Shown here piece after piece: positions 13,637 to 16,988 of a stretch of 16,988 nt of DNA; position 1 is the stretch's first letter, and every line of letters begins with the position of its first letter. Location: contig JBIKWM010000054.1 of the NCBI GenBank assembly GCA_044356305.1, positions 1 through 16,988 on the forward strand, read 5' to 3'. A program made the translations under genes and the position numbers. The DNA is from JBIKWM01 sp044356305 (GTDB lineage Bacteria > Bacteroidota > Bacteroidia > UBA10329). Below the pieces are notes generated by a model. That model was not told where the DNA came from. It did no database searches and saw only the letters and a list, made by a program, of their open reading frames with translations.

Positions 13637-15211
13637 ATGATTCGCAATTTTATCATTACTGCTCTTTTCACAATTCTGTTGCCGACCATCGGAGTTACAC
13701 AGTCGGATTTTTCGATTCGCATGATCAACTCTACATACGGCACGCGTGCTCAGGATGTGTTAGTCAATTTCGAAGGATTGCCGATAGTTTTGGGTTATAA
13801 AGATTTCAACTCCCTAGAATCGCATGCCTTTGCTCAGAAGTATGACATGAGTGGGGACACCCTATGGTCGAAACAGTATGGTGGTGGAAATGACGTTGCT
13901 TGGAAGGGAATAATAACCAGTGACGGTGGAATTGCCATAGTTGGGTGGACATTTCACGAGGCTTCGGGAAATGGTGGTGATGTATCCTTGGCCAAGCTTG
14001 ATGCGAATGGAGAATTAGAATGGATGAGAAAATTTGGAAATGGCGAAGGGTATGGAATTGCGGAGGCAAGTGAGGGCGGTTATGTCATTGTGGCAAAGTG
14101 GGAAGGCACTACCGGAGGAGTCGGGGCAGATGATATGTATGTTATACGTACGGATGAGTTTGGAAATACAATTTGGCAAAAAACGATTGGTGGAATTTCC
14201 TTGGAACATGGTTACTCTGTTCAGGAGTCTAAAACGGAAAGCAATGTTTTCTATGTTTTGGGTTGGACAATGAGCTTTGGTTCAGGTGCTGCAGATTTAT
14301 ACTTGTTGAAGATCGATGCATCCGGAGATGTCGTGTGGTCCAAAACTTATGGCAATGGGATTTATGAGGAAGGGTATCCTGTTCTGTTGGTAATGGGAGA
14401 AGCAGAAGGTGAATCAATATACATGTTCGGAGAACAGTACGACTTTAGCCAGACCACGCGTGACATTATTGCAGTAAAAGCCAACAGTAACGGTGATGTG
14501 ATCTGGAGCAATAGTTATGGCTCACCCGGCTACGACAAAGTGTCTGACGTGGTCCAGATGGAAGATGGATTCTATTTGATAGGCTGGACGTCTGGTTTCA
14601 CATCACTCGCCAAGATGTTACTCGCCAAGATTGAAAGTAATGGGGATTTGGTCGGTGGTTGGATATATGGACAGGATACAAATGAAGAAGCTTCTCAAGG
14701 ATATGGACTTGATTACTTTGAAAACAAACTATACATAGCCGGCAGAAATAGTGAGGAGGCTATTTTTGTAAAAATGTCATCGAACGACATTTCATGCTTG
14801 TTCTCTGAAGTCAGCTTATCTCAAGCTCATTTAAATTTGGATACTGCAAGTGGAATTGACATAGGTACACCCGATTCATTCATTAATACGACTCGAACAA
14901 CTGAATCATGGGCATCAGGAATAATTACCGATTGTATTGGAGTAACAGTTGAAAATGATAACTACAAAGAGGACCTTCTTGGTGTTATTTATCCCAACCC
15001 GACTACAGGTATGTTTATAGTGTATTTACCTGATAATTATGAAGATGGCACTGTGGCGGTGTGGGACCTTTCTGGCTATAGAATTTTACATAGCACGTTA
15101 ACAAGCCAGAACCTATCCGTTGACCTGAGCAATTACCCTGAAGGACTGTATCATGTTAATGTGACAGTTCCAGATGGAATGTCTTGGAATGGGCGTGTAT
15201 TGGTCAGATAA
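13637..15211 (+). CDS. T9SS-secreted beta-propeller-like repeat protein
   Basis: This 524-aa secreted protein begins MIRNFIITALFTILL, a Sec signal peptide ending near VTQS. A start three codons earlier (13628) is also possible; 13637 has an AAGGA at 9 nt. The body contains five or six repeats of about 50-60 residues with the pattern D-(hydrophobic)-x-(hydrophobic)-(K/R)-x(4)-G-(D/N/E)-x-x-W-x-(K/N)-x-(Y/F)-G. Each is followed by a GYxV..GWT-type strand, which suggests a beta-propeller. The last 80 residues are a type A T9SS sorting domain: YPNPTTGMF, then VWDLSGYRIL, then LSNYPEGLYHVNV and a final GRVLVR. The product should cross the outer membrane by T9SS and be attached or released at the surface. 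Base composition is lower in G+C than upstream genes. Ligand or function is unknown. Confidence 0.9.
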   Translation: MIRNFIITALFTILLPTIGVTQSDFSIRMINSTYGTRAQDVLVNFEGLPIVLGYKDFNSLESHAFAQKYDMSGDTLWSKQYGGGNDVAWKGIITSDGGIAIVGWTFHEASGNGGDVSLAKLDANGELEWMRKFGNGEGYGIAEASEGGYVIVAKWEGTTGGVGADDMYVIRTDEFGNTIWQKTIGGISLEHGYSVQESKTESNVFYVLGWTMSFGSGAADLYLLKIDASGDVVWSKTYGNGIYEEGYPVLLVMGEAEGESIYMFGEQYDFSQTTRDIIAVKANSNGDVIWSNSYGSPGYDKVSDVVQMEDGFYLIGWTSGFTSLAKMLLAKIESNGDLVGGWIYGQDTNEEASQGYGLDYFENKLYIAGRNSEEAIFVKMSSNDISCLFSEVSLSQAHLNLDTASGIDIGTPDSFINTTRTTESWASGIITDCIGVTVENDNYKEDLLGVIYPNPTTGMFIVYLPDNYEDGTVAVWDLSGYRILHSTLTSQNLSVDLSNYPEGLYHVNVTVPDGMSWNGRVLVR

Positions 15212-15296
15212 GCACGGAATATTGGACTTATACAGAAGGAAAGAAAGTTGAGGACTTTTTAAGTTGATTGAAAAAACAAGAGAAATTCCATTCGGC
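15212..15296. other. Convergent spacer between the T9SS cargo and S8 peptidase genes
   Basis: Eighty-five A+T-rich bases separate two convergent stop codons. I see no clear hairpin with a T-run, so no terminator can be called with confidence. Confidence 0.5.
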
Positions 15297-16988
15297 CTAT
15301 GATTGTATTGCAACTCCCAAACTAATCGCAACAGGAGTATAGATGTCCACTCCCGTCTCTTCCGTTTCAATGGACACTATCAGACTATACCGTACACTTG
15401 AATTGAACTTGTTCAACTTCTTTCGCGTCTTATACCACCCTCCTTTCGGATAAATAGCAAGCTTGTTCTGAGAAGCGAGGTTTGCGCCTATGGTTTTAAT
15501 GAAATCCTTTCTGACTGAACCTCGACTTCTGACACGGCCCAATTCCCAATTCTCCGCTGAACCAGCGGAATTCACTTCTTCATTAGAATCTTCTTCATCG
15601 GTTTGGGCAATCTCCGAAATTCGGCTCTTAAATGCACGTAGCGACTCGGTAGGCTTGATTATCCTAAAGTCAAGCTCGTGTGACTGGTAACGGAATTGTG
15701 ATGCATATCGTCTATCCCCTGGGTTTGGTTCTATAAAGTAGGACAATGTCACTTTAAGCGTAACCTCTCTTTCTGCCAATTCAACTGCCAATACTTCCGT
15801 TGGCCACGGAAGTTCATAAAGATGATACTCGTTGAACTTAGGGGCAGCAGAACCGATGCCTATGAACGGCTGAATTTCTCGTTCCGCCACAAGCGTTAGA
15901 ACACTTGAGCCACTATATCGCGCCTTTTCTGCAACTGGAACTCCATAGCCAACTGAGCGAAGGATTGCCCTTCGGTCCCTCTCGATGGTCATCTGTCTTC
16001 CACGCAGCATTGCCTCAGTCCAATCAGCAGAATGTACCATAAGTCCCCTTATGGTCTCAGGCCAATAGGCAGGGTATTCAGTTCTCAATTCGGCCGCCAA
16101 CTTAGAGGCAAGGGCGACCGCTGCACTGGTATCACCAAATGGTTGAAATAGTTTGGTTTGATAGTTCTTGTGAGTGGTCACCAATTGCAGGCTGTCCTTG
16201 TAATCAACCTCCCCGTCTCGATGCGCGAGATTACCTCCTTCCATTACAATGTCAGGTTTGTTGGGCCAACGTGTCTCCCAAGCACCTGATGTTGAATTGG
16301 AGGGCGCCATTTCACCGTAGGCCGACAGTGGCTGCCAACCGGGCCATGCCTCGTCATCAATCCTGTCCTTTCGGGTATAGCTGCCTACGGTCAAAACATT
16401 GAAAGCCTGTGCAGGGTCTTTTACCGACTCAATGAAGTTCTTGTCAGGAAACTCAGCAGCTGAAGCCAATTCCACATTCCCGCTGGATACAAGGATCAAC
16501 TGTGGCGGTTCATGATTTTCTAAATCGCCAAATGCAATTCTATCTAGAGCTGTAGAGTGAACTGACGGCCGCCCATTGAATGCAAAATGCTCGTTAGTTA
16601 CGGAAAGGCAGAAAACTCTCAGATTATCCGGACGGTCAACGACCGGTAGCGAACATCCTTGAATATACATGAGTCCATACATCTCGGGATCACTTTCATA
16701 ACTTGAATTCGGTATGAGTTTGAATGACTCGAGGGCATGATAAATCTGGATTCGTTCAGTTGAAGCCAGCGCGTGTGCCATGTCGCCATAGAGCGAAAGC
16801 CCCGCCATACCAGTTCCATGACCGCCTTGTACCGCCCCATCGAATTTTCCCCAAGCGTCATTCCAAGTGTATAGATGACGTTCTGGAAGAAAATCTTGAA
16901 TCAATGGGTGTTGTTGATTCACTCCGCTATCAAGTAAGCAGATCAGCACTGAATTTTCATGGGACAGGTTATCCGTTCGTGACAGCAA
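15297..16988 (-). CDS. Subtilisin-like S8 serine peptidase, N-terminus cut by the window; IetS-like
   Basis: The frame is open to the right edge, so the N-terminus and start are missing; 563 residues are visible. The complete S8 catalytic set is present. Asp20 (visible numbering) lies in CLLDSGVN, His57 in GGHGTGMAGL, the oxyanion Asn171 in VSSGN, and Ser288 in FGDTSAAVALASK. After the catalytic domain a long C-terminal region (about 340-563) contains beta-rich and acidic linker segments (TDEEDSNEEVNSAG) and no membrane anchor or sorting signal. The visible part shows no export features. The architecture resembles intracellular S8 peptidases paired with an AAA ATPase in the anti-phage system IetAS (IetS). 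In such pairs the ATPase gene lies upstream, here beyond the right edge. The peptidase call is firm; the defence assignment is inference. Confidence 0.9.
   Translation of the reverse strand: MLSRTDNLSHENSVLICLLDSGVNQQHPLIQDFLPERHLYTWNDAWGKFDGAVQGGHGTGMAGLSLYGDMAHALASTERIQIYHALESFKLIPNSSYESDPEMYGLMYIQGCSLPVVDRPDNLRVFCLSVTNEHFAFNGRPSVHSTALDRIAFGDLENHEPPQLILVSSGNVELASAAEFPDKNFIESVKDPAQAFNVLTVGSYTRKDRIDDEAWPGWQPLSAYGEMAPSNSTSGAWETRWPNKPDIVMEGGNLAHRDGEVDYKDSLQLVTTHKNYQTKLFQPFGDTSAAVALASKLAAELRTEYPAYWPETIRGLMVHSADWTEAMLRGRQMTIERDRRAILRSVGYGVPVAEKARYSGSSVLTLVAEREIQPFIGIGSAAPKFNEYHLYELPWPTEVLAVELAEREVTLKVTLSYFIEPNPGDRRYASQFRYQSHELDFRIIKPTESLRAFKSRISEIAQTDEEDSNEEVNSAGSAENWELGRVRSRGSVRKDFIKTIGANLASQNKLAIYPKGGWYKTRKKLNKFNSSVRYSLIVSIETEETGVDIYTPVAISLGVAIQS

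Overview
The window looks like a chromosomal piece of a Bacteroidota bacterium, most likely Flavobacteriales-like. The signs are a LytS/LytTR two-component pair, a PadR regulator with a membrane partner carrying GldL-like motifs, a CdaA-type diadenylate cyclase, a type IX secretion (T9SS) C-terminal sorting domain, and starts that sit directly behind a Bacteroidota-type -7 element (NAnnTTTG) instead of a Shine-Dalgarno site. No RNA gene, CRISPR array, transposase or phage gene was seen.

Layout. 163-2777 (+): TPR sensor histidine kinase and LytTR response regulator, overlapping by 4 bp. 2785-3111 (-): small haem-c lipoprotein. 3241-4823 (+): PadR regulator overlapped by a HAAS-like/GldL-like membrane protein, closed by a strong terminator. 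7190-4927 (-): small secreted protein followed by an acyl-CoA dehydrogenase fused to an SCP2 domain, 4-bp overlap. 8046-7261 (-): diadenylate cyclase. 8047-8493: repeat cluster made of 7-bp arrays and a duplicated 132/156-bp element. 10008-8494 (-): polytopic DUF4153/DUF4173-like membrane protein. 10084-10765: a possible 49-aa ORF and an eight-unit 21-bp tandem repeat. 10766-11749 (+): cytoplasmic-looking helical protein with a C-terminal carboxypeptidase-regulatory-like domain, then a terminator. 11805-11997: 86-bp direct duplication that starts inside that terminator. 12175-13455 (+): an unrecognised 217-aa protein, another 7-bp array, and a small lipoprotein. 13637-15211 (+): T9SS cargo protein. 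15297 to the right edge (-): subtilisin-like S8 peptidase, N-terminus cut off.

From about 1 to 13.4 kb the content is mostly ordinary housekeeping and regulation, with unusually repeat-rich spacers. The last 3.5 kb is visibly richer in A+T. It holds the T9SS cargo gene and the S8 peptidase, which resembles the protease half (IetS) of the ATPase-protease anti-phage system IetAS. If that is right, an AAA ATPase gene should lie just beyond the right edge. This end is the best candidate for an accessory island.

The two most unusual signals that are not genes are: (1) tandem repeats with periods of 7 or 21 bp in three separate spacers, one of which reads in frame as a heptapeptide repeat with largely synonymous variation and a TGA where CGA is expected; and (2) three start codons placed exactly 4 nt after the same -7-like octamer, which suggests leaderless transcripts.
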